Shown: piece after piece, positions 1-10,670 of the stretch
Layout: every line of letters starts with the position of its first letter
How positions within the stretch are numbered: the stretch's first letter is position 1
Assembly: GCA_015680685.1 (NCBI GenBank)
Contig: MNCI01027241.1
Coordinates: forward strand, 35,651 to 76,146
DNA: 40,496 nucleotides
From: Gnetum montanum
Taxonomy: Eukaryota; Streptophyta; Gnetopsida; Gnetales; Gnetaceae
Direction of reading: 5' to 3'
The notes under the pieces: generated by a model
The model's input: only the letters and a program-made list of their open reading frames with translations
Databases searched by the model: none
Told to the model about the DNA's origin: nothing
Made by a program: the position numbers and the translations under genes

Positions 1-609
1 AAAGTCACTGAAAGTGGTTGGTTTTGGTCTTGACTAAGGTTAGGCTTTTTCAGGTCATTTAACCACAAATTCCACAAGGGATTTCATGTGATCGTGGTTC
101 TGACATTCATTACATTCTCTATCTCATCCATTAGTGCTATTTACAACTTACTTCACTACTAGTTTTCATGTTTTTTTTTAATGTCTTAGTTTGATGTGTT
201 GAAATTCTTCAATAGATTCTCCAAGTTTGGTCCTTAATATTTTGTAAGAATTAATCAACTATGCAGTCAACAGACTTCTTAGTTAAGGTTATGAAAGGGC
301 AAAAAGGGCATGTGCCTCTATGGGGAGGACCCAATTTCATATCTCATGATCTAGTTAGTTAAGTTCCTTACCCTTAGATATTGTCACAATCAAAATAATT
401 TGTGTGCTCCATCGTGTATCCAACTGTGTGCTCCTCAAGGTATTCTTCTTCATGAAATCTCATTCTTTAATCATTTCTTCATTTCTTAAATTTCAAATTC
501 CTCTTCTAATATTTTCATCATGTTCTTGGCCTTTTGGGCTGCCATTAACCCCTAATTGTTTTCAAAAACTCCTTATATTTTTTGAATTTTAACTTAGTCA
601 ATGGTGGTC
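1..609 (+). mobile_element. Decayed 3' tail of an E0/E1-related LTR element (5' part outside the window)
   Basis: No gene is visible. Several short stretches match the non-coding tails of E1 and E2: AAAGTCACTGAAAGTGGTT near position 1 resembles AAAGTCACTAGAAGTGGTT near 27362, and the GGGCATGTGCCTCTATGGGGAGGA stretch around 300-325 resembles GGGCATGAGCCTACTTTGGGGAG near 9116 and 27664. The block ends at AGTCAATGGTGG (about 597-608), a degraded version of the AGTCATGGGGG polypurine tract that precedes the E1 and E2 3' LTRs. It is probably the truncated 3' end of an older relative. The short open frame at 404-592 has no support. Confidence 0.4.
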
Positions 610-980
610 CATAACCGCATCAACTAGGCCCTATCAACGCAGCACAAAAATTCTATAAATACTATGAATACTTTGAGATTTTTTATTATTTTCTTCAAAA
701 TGAGAGGGGAATTTATGTAATTTTTTAGAGCCTAAAACCTTCCAGACTCCATAACTTTCATACCATTTGTCCAAATCACTCTATTCTCCAATCCTATAGC
801 TATTGTAGGTAAGCTCTTCATTGTGGATGCCACAAACTTTAAGGTTTATGATGAAAATTTTTCTATCTCCCCAAAAATATTAACAAATAAAATAATATTA
901 AACCATTAATTTTTAAGAGTTTAACCCTTCCAACAAACTTTGGTAAACCTAAAATCAATTAATAATAGTAAAATAACATT
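610..980 (+). repeat. Possible start of a diverged 3' LTR (or E0 5' LTR)
   Basis: After the degraded polypurine tract come CGCATCAACTAGGCCCTAT and a TATA-like TCTATAAATAC (about 652). The same order, GCATTAACTAGGCCCCAT then CTATAAATAC, is found at the start of the E0 3' LTR (3220-3325). Similarity fades after about 680 and no clear LTR end or primer site is seen before 1000. The LTR call is tentative. Confidence 0.28.
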
Positions 981-1102
981 AAAATAATTAACCAGACAAT
1001 GATCACAACTTATCTTAGTGTAACTACCCTAAGAGATAAGGTATTCCTAATGTTTCAAGGTTATACATTAAGTACTAATCCTTGGTTATGTTGCGACTAT
1101 AG

Positions 1103-2990
1103 ATGGCACCTAAACCAAAATGCCCACAAGAAGAAGGACCATCATAACCAAGGAACAAATGACCCAAAGCTGGAAGGGAACAATAGGAACAAGCCTACGA
1201 GTAGGTAGCAGAAACTCACTTAATGAGACCTCTTTGGAAAGAGCTCGAATTGAAGAAGATGTTGCAATAGAACAATCTCAAATAAGAAAGGAACTATGGC
1301 TCATGTGAAGGCTTGAGGTTACATTGACATAAGCATGCCTTGATATGATCAAGCCTCATGATGTCTAATGGTCAGTTCTTTAAGAACTAAACTTTGGACC
1401 ATTCTTAGAACATGCTCCACCAGAAGTCAAAATGTAATTGCAAAGCTATCCCATGTGGCCAATCATCACTACTGGTGGGGAGTGGTACATGGGAGAGACA
1501 TATCTCTTTTAAAATAATGCAAAGGTAGGAGACACTATGAGAATCAAGGACATTCAGGTGTCCTACTCAGTGAAAGCTATTGCGTAGGCTCTTGGTCTAC
1601 CTAATTCTAGCACTTATTTAGTAGAGATCTCCATGGAAGTAGACCCTAATGTCAAAAGGTAGTGGGCCTAATGATGTTATGGGGTTGATTGTAAGGATCT
1701 TGGTACGCTCATAATGGTGAAAGACATACTTCAAGATAGCGGCTTATCATCTCAATCTAACATTGAGTCCCAACAAGCTAAGTTTATTATTTTCTCGTGC
1801 ATGTTGCACTTTCAGTGAAAAATTTCCTGTTAACCTTCCATAGCTAATCTATCTAGTGATGGAAAATCATTTTAAGGAAAATTAATGTGGAAAGAAAACC
1901 TTGTCCTTTCCATGTCTTATCAGAAAAATTTGTAAAAGGACAAGGATAGTTTGTTATTTAAATGAGATAATCAAGCATACTCCCATTGCCTCTTGGTCTA
2001 AAATAATGAAAGGAAAGAACCCTTCCATGTCCAAAGAAGAGGAGAAATAGCCACAACCACCACCACCTGCTTAAGAAACAACACACCAGAAGCCCATGTT
2101 TCAATTGAACACTTGTGCAAAATCTGAGACTAGCTTTTGTGTGACCAAGAGTAGCAACCATGAACAAGTGGTGGGGATCCATATGTGTACCATCCTACAA
2201 TGATTCACCTCAATGAAGTGGCTTGAAAAATCTATCATATGAAGGAAGTTGGAGCAATATTCTTACCCCAAAGAATGTAGTTGCCCATGAGGTTGAATCT
2301 TAGTGCCTAAGAGGTAATGGTGTCTCTCTGACAATAACAACAATTCCTATAAATATTTGGAAATGTCGTTACCTTTTTGGTATGCTTGGTGAAGGGAAAT
2401 GGGACAACTCTCTTGGTGATGTAGCACCAAGAATAGGAGATTGAAATAGAAGTGGTTGCTGATTAGATCACTGAAGTACTAAATGCACCTATGGTGTTTG
2501 TACCAGACATTTCTGTACTCAGAGATGTGCAGATGTCTGCAAGAACTATTAGTGATAGTTTAAGTGTATTCTAGCACAAGGAATTACTAGACTAACTAGG
2601 GGGAACTAGGCAACCAAATCTAGATATCTTTGATTTTCTATATAACATCACTGCAACCTAGTTAGAGCTACTTGAAGCAAAGGAAAAATGCATCATTTTG
2701 AAAGGGCCACTCGAAATGGCTCAAGTGCAAAACCAACACTTGGTTGTAGAGGTTGCTAAATAAAGAGCCTACCTTTGTCATTGGGATGTGCCCATTCTTA
2801 CCCACATTGATGAAGCTGTGTGGATCATGCACGATTCTAGGAGTAAGAAGGAGAAGATGAAAGCATTTTTTGGATATTTTTCATCTTCCACTAGAAGTTG
2901 CAGGTACTCCAAGACAACCACAATAGCCTTAACCATCATGTGTACCTAAAGCAAGAGAAGGTCCTTTAGAACTTGAGGAGCCTCCATTTC
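1103..2990 (+). pseudogene. Heavily decayed ORF of element E0 (gag-position protein, unrecognised)
   Basis: A start at 1103 (ATGGCACCT) opens a frame that is soon broken. From about 1537 a second frame can be followed with interspersed stops to about 2990. It includes a block around 1537-1800 with residues such as VSYSVKAIA and ALGLPNSSTYLVE, and a charged, probably helical block around 2650-2760. The sequence does not resemble the E1/E2 gag-protease frame although the E0 tail and LTR do. It sits where gag would sit, between a putative 5' LTR and a recognisable 3' tail. I do not recognise the protein. It may be an extra or lineage-specific ORF of a non-autonomous Ty3/gypsy element. There are many stops, so it is non-functional. 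Confidence 0.42.
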
Positions 2991-3205
2991 CTAGAATTAT
3001 GTTTGTCAATTTTGTCCTGGTATTCAATTTTGTAGTCCTAAATACCAATTTTTTTGTAATGATTCTATATCCATACACTCAGGCATTTAGTGTTTGTTTA
3101 TGTGTATGTTTGTATTTGTAGTATGTCTGTCATTAGTTAATAATCCCATACCTTCCCAAATTTGTAAAGAACTTGAAGAAAAGTTTTCATTCTATCCAAG
3201 GGATA
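2991..3205 (+). mobile_element. E0 3' untranslated tail and polypurine tract
   Basis: This short tail aligns with the last ~180 bp of the E1 and E2 internal regions. It has AATAATCCCATACCTTCCC (3141-3159), also found near 9832 and 28380, then GAAAAGTTTTCATT and a degenerate polypurine tract (about 3198-3205) directly before the LTR start at 3206. Confidence 0.6.
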
Positions 3206-3742
3206 TGATGAAGCTTAGTTGCATTAACTAGGCCCCATTGACTACACCTAGTTGATACATGATTTGATGCATTGACATGGCCTTGTCGATGCAGTGTCTA
3301 TTTTTACCTATAAATACATGCTCACCCATCATGTTTATGACATGTCCTTGTCATAGTATACCATAGCTCTTGTAATTTTTCTTCCCTAGAGTTAGAATAT
3401 TTTTTCAAGTGCCTACAACACGAGTCATTAAGTGTATAGATCTTTATTCAAGCACTATTATACCTAAGCAGGGTATTGTATGTGGCAATAAAGATGAGAT
3501 TTCTGATAAATCTTATAGCACATAGGCTAGATTAAATATTTTCTTCATGCATTCAATGTTTTTACCAATTTTATTTAATGCTTTATGTAATTAAGCTAAA
3601 TTAAATAAAAATTAATTAAGCACATACGTATGACCACTTCGAGCATGTGCATGATGCTTTGTAATCCTAGTAACATTTAACATTTGGTAACTCAACAACA
3701 TTGGATGCTTATGTTAGGATTAGTTAGACATTGGTTAGTTAG
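3206..3742 (+). repeat. E0 3' LTR, left part (interrupted by E1)
   Basis: The LTR begins TGATGA, as do the E1 and E2 LTRs, directly after the polypurine tract. It carries a TATA-like CTATAAATAC (about 3314-3325), a GATCTTTATTC block and an AATAAAGATGA block that would hold the polyadenylation signal, and the CACTTCGAGCATGTG block shared by all LTRs of this group. It breaks off at 3742, where E1 begins, and resumes at 10671. Summed length is about 825 bp. Confidence 0.72.
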
Positions 3743-4530
3743 TGATGAGCCACGATATCACGTATGCGATATCAGGTCCGACACCATGATATTGCGTCCC
3801 ACCGCAAGGTCTATAAATAAGAGGAAGCCTTCCCTTATTTTTCCATCTAGATCTATACCCTTAGCCAAACTATAGCAATTTTACCATTCTAGAGTTAGAA
3901 TAATTTCCATGTGCTCATAGTAGGAGTCTCAAAATGAATGAATCTTTATTCAAGAAAATTGTACCTGAGCACACACTTATGTATGGCAATAAAGACAAAC
4001 TTTCTGATAAACCTTGCAGCATATGGACTAAGCTAAATAGGATTTAATTACTATTAAATTTTTAAATTCTTTTTTAGATAATTAATCTCTCTCAACCCTT
4101 AACTCTCTTAGTTAAGTGCATTTAGTATGACCGCTTCGAGCATGTGTGCTACGCTTGGTAACCCAGTAACGAGTAGCGTTTGGTGATCCTAGCAATGTTG
4201 CACTGGTTTAAGGTGTGTACAAAAAGTGGGAAAGGATATTGGTCCTAGGATGATTAAAACTTAGTTAGTGAAAGTTAGTCATTTAGTTCTCTTCACCCTT
4301 TCCCCTATTAGCATAGGCATTAAAAAGATAAAAGATATAAAAATCATGTACCTCAAGTTCACTTAACCATAAAACCGTGATAAATACATGTAAGCTTGGG
4401 AAGACAATGATTGACTAACCTTAAGTATTCCATAAGGCGCATAAGCACTTAGTCCTTGAAGTTCGACCAGATCACGTGTGTAATGCTCGGATTCGTATGG
4501 TTGAGTGTAGGGGTACCTTGCCACTCATCA
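3743..4530 (+). repeat. E1 5' LTR
   Basis: The 788-bp LTR is bounded by TGATGA...TCATCA. U3 is very short: about 70 bp with three GATATC/GATATT motifs before the TATA box at 3812. Downstream are GAATCTTTATTC (about 3939-3950) and GGCAATAAAGAC (about 3983-3994, likely polyadenylation signal). It aligns along its whole length with 9898-10670. Confidence 0.88.
3812..3819 (+). promoter_or_regulatory. TATA box of E1 5' LTR promoter
   Basis: TATAAATA followed by AGAGG sits at the same place in all four E1/E2 LTRs: 3812, 9953 and 22401, with the variant TATATATAA at 28509. It lies about 70-120 bp after each LTR start, directly downstream of the GATATC motifs, and so marks the likely U3/R promoter of the element. 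Confidence 0.65.
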
Positions 4531-4531
4531 T

Positions 4532-4549
4532 TGGCACCATTGCCCGGGA
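4532..4549 (+). other. E1 primer-binding site (tRNA-Asp type)
   Basis: The site reads TGGCACCATTGCCCGGGA, one base after the LTR end. The complement of the plant tRNA-Asp 3' end is TGGCGCCGTTGCCGGGGA, so 15 of 18 bases agree. Two of the differences are G-to-A changes expected from decay. tRNA-Asp priming is known for Athila elements. Confidence 0.75.
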
Positions 4550-4646
4550 CTTAGTTGTTTGTTTGCTACGTAGAACATAGGAGATCATTCACATTGTTGG
4601 AAAGCTAGAATGAACCCTGAGGGTTGATCAAAAGAAAAATTAAACA

Positions 4647-7600
4647 ATGGTCAATAGCACATCGAATAAGAAAAAAATGTCTTCTTCTTTGCACAAAAGC
4701 ACTTCACCGCCTAGGGGTCATAGAAGAGACAGTCGGAGGCACAACACATGTAACCCAAATCTACCAGTTCCTCAACAATTCCGTGTGGTATATGTTCATC
4801 ACAATGAATATGTACCTGACTTTACCTTTATTCTCCATCAAGATGAACAACTATGTTGGAGAGATTCGGAAGGTAACATAGTGTTTCCCCTAGACCGAGC
4901 AGTCCCCAACATGCTCCTTCGTGCTCTCGCACGAATAGACATGTCACAGTTATATCCAGAATATGTTGCATGTGAACACCACACAAGGGACTACCATCCC
5001 ACAGAAGTGCAATGCCAATGGGACTTGCAATAGGAGAGATACTATACATCATTGAAGGGCAAAGGCCCCCATAATGCACCACCCATCTTAAGCGAAATTG
5101 AGGGTGGTGAACCTATTTCAATAGGTTCTCCAAAAAATGATGTTCCCCCTCCTAATGATGGTGAGGAGGTGATGTATCAGAACCTTCACTCTACAATTCA
5201 CTACCCTGGTTCTGATCCCCATGAACACCAAGTGTTTAATGAGGGAACACAGACATATGATAAGGATGGGCGATCTGATCATCATCACGATCAATGTCGA
5301 GATCACGAAAGAGAAGGTAGGGAACATCGTCATGGTGATGGTTCTCCTTCCTCTTCACCTTCATTGTTTCATTCACCCTCTCCTTCTATATTAGGGCACA
5401 GTCATAAAGAACCCAACCATGAGGATAAGGACAAGAAAAGTGAGAAACCTTGATGAGAGAGTCGAGAATCAGGATGAAGGAATTCTAGAGAATCATAGCA
5501 TGGAAGAGGGGAAATTAGGGAACCACGTAGACATCACAGACACTATGAGAGAAATGACCATGAAGAACTGCTACTTGCAACTCGAAGCATGTTAGACATC
5601 ACAAAGGCTGTTAGAATACCTACAAGGCACCAAAAGGATAGCAGGATCAAGAGACTGGACATGAATAATATCCCATGATTTAAGGGGGGATACAACGCTA
5701 ATCATCAGAACCACTTACATGAATTTCATGATGCTTGTGCCTTGCAGAACATTGAGAATGAGTTGAAAAAATTAAATTTGTTCCCAAGGACACTCATAAA
5801 AGAAGCAGAAAGCTGATATGAGTCCTTAGAACCGGAATCCATTTTAAGGTGGAGTACAATGCTAGAACTATTTAATGATAAATATAAAACGTACTCTCGA
5901 GTGTCCAACTTGTGAAAGCAGATCCAAGGATGGAAACAGGGAAATCACAAACCCTTTGATGCTGCCATGGGTCGATATTATGCACTGCTACATCATTTCC
6001 CGGGAGATGGTTATGAACAATGGGATCAACTACGCCATCTCGTAGATGGGCTTAGGCATGAAACTAGGAGAACCCTTGGAACATATGCCCAAGGGAGATT
6101 ATCAGAGCTTAGGTCCCATGAGGTTCATAGATTTTTGGAGCAAGTAGCTAAGAAAGAAGGAGAGCTATGTAAGAGAGAAAGTGTGGAAGAGTACAACTAT
6201 GATCCTTCCCTCTGAGAAAGGGATGTAAGATTCTGTGAGGAGGAGGAAGAGTCACCACTCGAGGAGATGGTGAATAGAAAAACCTTGCCACTTCAAAAAT
6301 TAACAATAGAAGTGTTAGCTAAGGTAGATAAAATGTGGAACTCTTTAGATAGCAGATTTGAAACTATCCTTAAAATCATAGAGGAGTCTAAGGAGCGAAG
6401 TAGTGATTATGATAAAAAGAAGAAGAGAGATTTGGACCATGCATGTAACAAAGGTAAGGGTACAATGACTATCACCGAAGAGATTGTGGATTCCAATATG
6501 GATGATGATGGTGGATGTGAGATATGTCAGTATGACCATCCTAAGGGATGTTTCCCAATAATCTCACATCTACAAGAGTATGGGGTGTATGCACTCAACC
6601 CAATACTTAACAAATGACAAGCACCCCGAAGTTTACCTTACCCCCAAGGTAACCCAAGATAGTTCCACCAACCCTTAACATATTATCCAAGTGAAACTTC
6701 GCCACAACCTATCGAGCAACACCGGTAGTGGCAATACCCAAAGTCATGGGGGATGCCACCACCAAGGCAATAATACCCTTACTGGCAACCGGACCCATAT
6801 GGCTATTACATGCAACATTCGGTCTCTCCAAGTGACTCTGTCGATCACGTAACCTCACAATGTCACTACCAAGCTCAAGAGTATTATAGGACTCCTTCTC
6901 TTGGAAGAGACAACCCATAGACATACCATCCTCCGAACCCATCCATGACTCTCACACCAATAGCTCCACTACCACCCGCTTCAGCGATACAAGGGTAACT
7001 CCCCAGTCAACCACAACAACATAATGCTACAAGAGCTGTGAACCTCCAACCTGCTACTAGTTCTAACAACCATACAAAGAGAAGACATTTTTTTAGAACC
7101 AATAGTCCAAATAAGTTCTCACCACCACAAGTAGTTGAGCCTCTAAACGCCTCTCCATCAAATAAGGCTTCGGAGCTCCCTTCAAACCAAAAATAGAGCT
7201 CAACACACATGGTTATGTTAACACATACCATCATTGACTAGATCAAGGAGGGAAACCTTCCCAGGAAATTCGTTCACCTCGAAAGTCCCTTAATCTACCT
7301 CCAATTCGCTGGGAATGAACCTCATAAAGCTCTTCTAGACTTAGGTTCTAGAGTTAACTTAATATCCCAAGAAATGTATAAAACCTAGAACCTGCCTCCA
7401 CTAAAGAAGAGAAATATTCGTTTAGAGCTGGCTGACTAGTCCATCATCGTTTCTTTGGAACTAATGGAGGACGTCATTACAACTGTGTGTGGGTAGTCAT
7501 ACCCAGCTAATTTCCTAGTGATCCAAGTAAACAATGACAAAGGGGACTTCCCAATAATAATGGGAAGGGCATGGCTAAGTACCATAAATGCATGCCTAGG

Positions 7601-8045
7601 AATCTGTGATCTTTCCCTGGAAATATATAAGGAAAATACTTTTTGGAAGATCAAGAAGAACAAAGTTACATGCATCACATACAGCGATATAGAGGGTGAT
7701 GGCATACAGGAATGTTCAGCATTTCCTGCATGCAACCAGTGTGCCCAAGAAATTAACATACAAAAGTGCCTGTCTGTAGCAACCACACAACTAAAATACA
7801 CCCCGTGGTTGATAGCTGATCCAAAGAGCAACTTACCAACATTCATGGAGCTAACTTGGGGAACAACTTGCACTCACGTCGAAAGCATAGATACACTAGA
7901 GCAAGAGCATCGCCAAATTCCAACACTTAACCTAAAAACATCAATTGGGAGAAGTTTGACACTTCTAAAAAATTCAAACAAACGCTCATTATTTCAGATC
8001 TCTCCCTTTCAATTTAGTCATGGGGGAGATGGCCACCTATGTTGA
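4647..8045 (+). pseudogene. E1 gag-protease polyprotein, broken by stops
   Basis: One frame of 1,133 codons (stop included) runs from ATG 4647 to the stop at 8043-8045. It is interrupted by roughly twenty stops, the first at 5031, but shows no net frameshift. In order it has a conserved N-terminal block (codons ~40-125), a Ser/His/Asp/Arg-rich low-complexity stretch (~190-320), and a retrotransposon-gag core (~350-500; landmarks LFPRTL, RWSTMLELFNDKY, LDITKAV upstream). A coiled, charged linker follows, then a zinc-binding motif C-x2-C-x3-H-x3-C starting at codon 624 (6516). After a Pro/Gln-rich linker comes an aspartic protease with catalytic Asp at codon 898 (7338) in ALLDLGS, the usual DSG being DLG here, and the flap/end motif FPIIMGRAWLST. 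The protein ends SHGGDGHLC, as in E2. Gag would form the particle and protease would process it. Reverse transcriptase and integrase do not follow. Confidence 0.85.
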
Positions 8046-9884
8046 TCAATCAAGACCCTTAGTTTCCTTTTTAAGTTTTTATTTTACAAATTTCTTTAAC
8101 TTTTCTCCTTGTTTTTTACAACATCGTTTATACTTTTCTTTTATGTGTGTGTATGTGTGTGTTATCCATTTTTTTAAGTTTGTCACCCAATAAGTGCTCT
8201 TGATGATGGTATGAACTATATTCTATTGGTTGCTAATGTATTATAATGTTGATACTAAGGTATAGTTCTTTTGATATAATAGGAAATGAGTTCACATCAT
8301 CCACGCATCCATGAATTTACATGGTCTCTCTTAGCTTGGAGCTGTATAGTCCCTTTCTTCAAAATAATAGAAACTATTAACAAATCGGTGACTAGGCATT
8401 TCTCAAACTAATGAAGGACTCAAGGATTGAAAAGGGTGTGCCTTCAAGGGGAATTGATGCATTTATGTTGACCATTCTCTTGGGGTGCTTGGATGTTTTC
8501 TTCTTGATTTTTCTTACCATTCCGACGTTGCCCCATTATCGGGAAGCTGAGCAAATAAAAATAATAAGTCTTTGCATGGTGTGATTCTCATACACACAAA
8601 AACAAAAGTGGGAATTCAAAGCACATCCTTTAGATAAAATAATCATTTGGGCTACAAGCACTGGTTATGGAACCAAATAAACATGTTCCCTCTAACTAAG
8701 GTCCTTCTTGTTTCCTACTTTCTCTTTTTCTCGTTCCGTCAGAATGGTAGTGACTCTTTGAGGAAGACATTCATGTTACTTTAGGTGGATGGACTGGCTA
8801 AATGTATTAATGTGAAGTCACTCGATGTGGTTTTTTTGAGGCTAGATTTGGAATGGGATCTACTATGTCACATTAACCATAAATACACAAGGAGCTGTAC
8901 ACCACCTTGTTCTTGAGACTCCATTCCATTCTCTTCTTTCCATCCTTCTTTCTCCATTTTTCACCTCATTACCAGTTGTATCAATAGTCCATATTTTGGT
9001 TGATGCATTTTTTCTTTTTGGTAAACTCTTGTGGTTAAGACTTTAACTCTTGCTTTCAGATGACATTTCTAGAGCATACAGACTCTTTGAATATGGGATT
9101 GTCAAGGCATTAGGGGCATGAGCCTACTTTGGGGAGCACCCACTGGCATTCCTATTTGGTGCATTGGTTAATTTCTTTACCTTAAACATTTCTGCAATCA
9201 ACATTTATTTTGTTCATTTCTATCTCTAACATCCATTTCATCGGCGTTTCCGTTGTTTCTTTTTCTCCATCTTTCTTATTCTTTATCTTTTTCCATTCTA
9301 TCGCTACCGAAGGTTTGCTCTTAGTCATGGGGGTCCTGGTCCAATTTTTTTGATTATCTCTTAACCCCTACACCTTGGGTAGTCACCAGTGTTATATCTC
9401 CAAAATATGCATTAGTCATATTACAACTCAGCCAATGGACCTTACACTGAGGCAAGGTATCAACTACATTGTGATTCATTTACCCTTGCTAATATAAGAC
9501 TGTGTTGTGTGTGAAAATGACAATCATACAATAATGGATTGGATCCAAGGGGACCACTTGGAATGGGCTGATGCTAGAGTAGATATGCAAGGAACAAGAT
9601 TGATGGCACAGTTATGGATGGACAACGGAAGGTGCAATCTTGGCATCGACAACAACAAACTTCTTCTTCTCTCTCTCTCTCTATCTCTTCTCTCTAAGCT
9701 ACCAAATAAGGTTGGATGTCAAATGTGTATAGTATTCACTCTTGTTGTCATGAACACTAATTTTTTCATGTATTGTAATGATGATCTATTCAGATGTCAC
9801 CCCATTCAACATTAGTATCATTCAAGTCAATAATCCCATACCTTCCCAATATTTTGTAAGGAACTCGAGGACAAGTTTTCATTC
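8046..9884 (+). mobile_element. E1 conserved non-coding tail in the position of pol
   Basis: These 1.84 kb align with 26574-28435 of E2 nearly end to end. No polymerase or integrase motif can be read in any frame. The start is T-rich with TTTTAC-type repeats and a GTGT run (about 8144-8162). AGTCATGGGGG occurs at 8016-8026 (just inside the coding end) and again at 9323-9333. A CT-rich microsatellite lies at 9662-9700. A 102-codon open stretch (9507-9815) has a recognisable, once-stopped counterpart in E2. Confidence 0.7.
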
Positions 9885-9897
9885 AGTCATGGGGGTA
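9885..9897 (+). other. E1 polypurine tract
   Basis: AGTCATGGGGGTA ends directly at the 3' LTR start (TGATGA, 9898). E2 has the identical string at 28436-28448. A G-rich tract abutting the 3' LTR is where plus-strand synthesis starts. Confidence 0.75.
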
Positions 9898-10670
9898 TGA
9901 TGAACCATGATATTGCATCTGACACCGCGATATCGCATCCCCCCACAAGTTCTATAAATAAGAGGTGGCCTTCCCTTGTTTTTCCATCTAGATCTAGCCC
10001 CTTAGCCAAACTATAGCAGTTTTACCATTCCAAAGTTAGAATAAATTCCATGTGCCTGCAGTAGGAGTCTCAAAGTGAACGGATCTTTATTCGAGCAAAT
10101 TGTACCTAAACACACATTTGTGTATAGAAATAAAGATGAACTTTCTGATAAACCTTGCAGCATATGGACTAAGCTAAACAGGATTTAATTACTGTTAAAT
10201 GTTTAAATGCTTTCTTAGATAATTAATCTCTGTCAGCCTTTAACTCTATTAGTTATGTGCATTCAGTATGACCGCTTCGAGCATGTGTGCTACACATGGT
10301 AACCCAGTAACGAGTAGCATTGGTAATCCCAGTAGCATTACACTGGTTCAGAGTGTGTATGGCAAGTGGGAACAGATACTAGTGCTAGGACGATTAGAAC
10401 TTAGTTAGTGAAAGTTATTCATTTAGTTTTCTTCACCCTTTCCCCTATTAGCATAGGTGTTAAAAAGATAAAAGATATAAAAATCATGTACCTCAAGCTC
10501 ACTTAACCATACAACTGTGACAAATACAAGTAAGCTTGGGAAGACAATGATTGATTAACCTTAAGTATTCCATAAGGAACGTAAGTACTTAGTCCTTGGA
10601 GTTTGACTAGATCACACGTGTAACGCTCATATTCATATGGTTAAGTGTAGGGGTATCTCGCCACTCATCA
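9898..10670 (+). repeat. E1 3' LTR
   Basis: The 773-bp partner of 3743-4530 is slightly diverged by substitutions and short indels. It has two GATATT/GATATC motifs where the 5' copy has three, TATAAATA at 9953-9960, and AATAAAGATGA near 10129. It ends CCACTCATCA and is followed by the ATTAG target copy. Confidence 0.88.

Larger units (their letters stand above)
3743..10670 (+). mobile_element. E1: gag-protease-only LTR retrotransposon (Ty3/gypsy, Athila/Tat-like)
   Basis: This 6,928-bp element has 5' LTR 3743-4530 and 3' LTR 9898-10670, both beginning TGATGA and ending TCATCA. It has a tRNA-Asp-type primer site at 4532, a gag-protease frame 4647-8045, a non-coding tail, and a polypurine tract at 9885-9897. 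The flanks GTTAG (3738-3742) and ATTAG (10671-10675) are a 5-bp target duplication with one change. The host site is the 3' LTR of E0. No reverse transcriptase, RNase H or integrase motif is visible in either strand of the interior. The Athila/Tat assignment rests on the gag core, the protease pattern and the primer site. Such an element would need proteins from an autonomous partner to move. Confidence 0.85.

Noticed and set aside
4532-4549. tRNA-like strings at 4532, 12195, 20002, 23282 and 39754 considered as tRNA genes
   Set aside because: Only 12-18 bases match, each directly after an LTR end. They are primer-binding sites; no cloverleaf surrounds them.
7436-7873. 145-codon minus-strand open frame
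   Set aside because: It is antisense to the E1 protease region, whose plus-strand reading aligns with E2 and E4; it is a shadow.
9507-9815. Tail ORF considered as an env-like gene
   Set aside because: It is too short, has no signal peptide or transmembrane pattern beyond a microsatellite leucine run, and the E2 copy is interrupted. Kept only as a weak finding.
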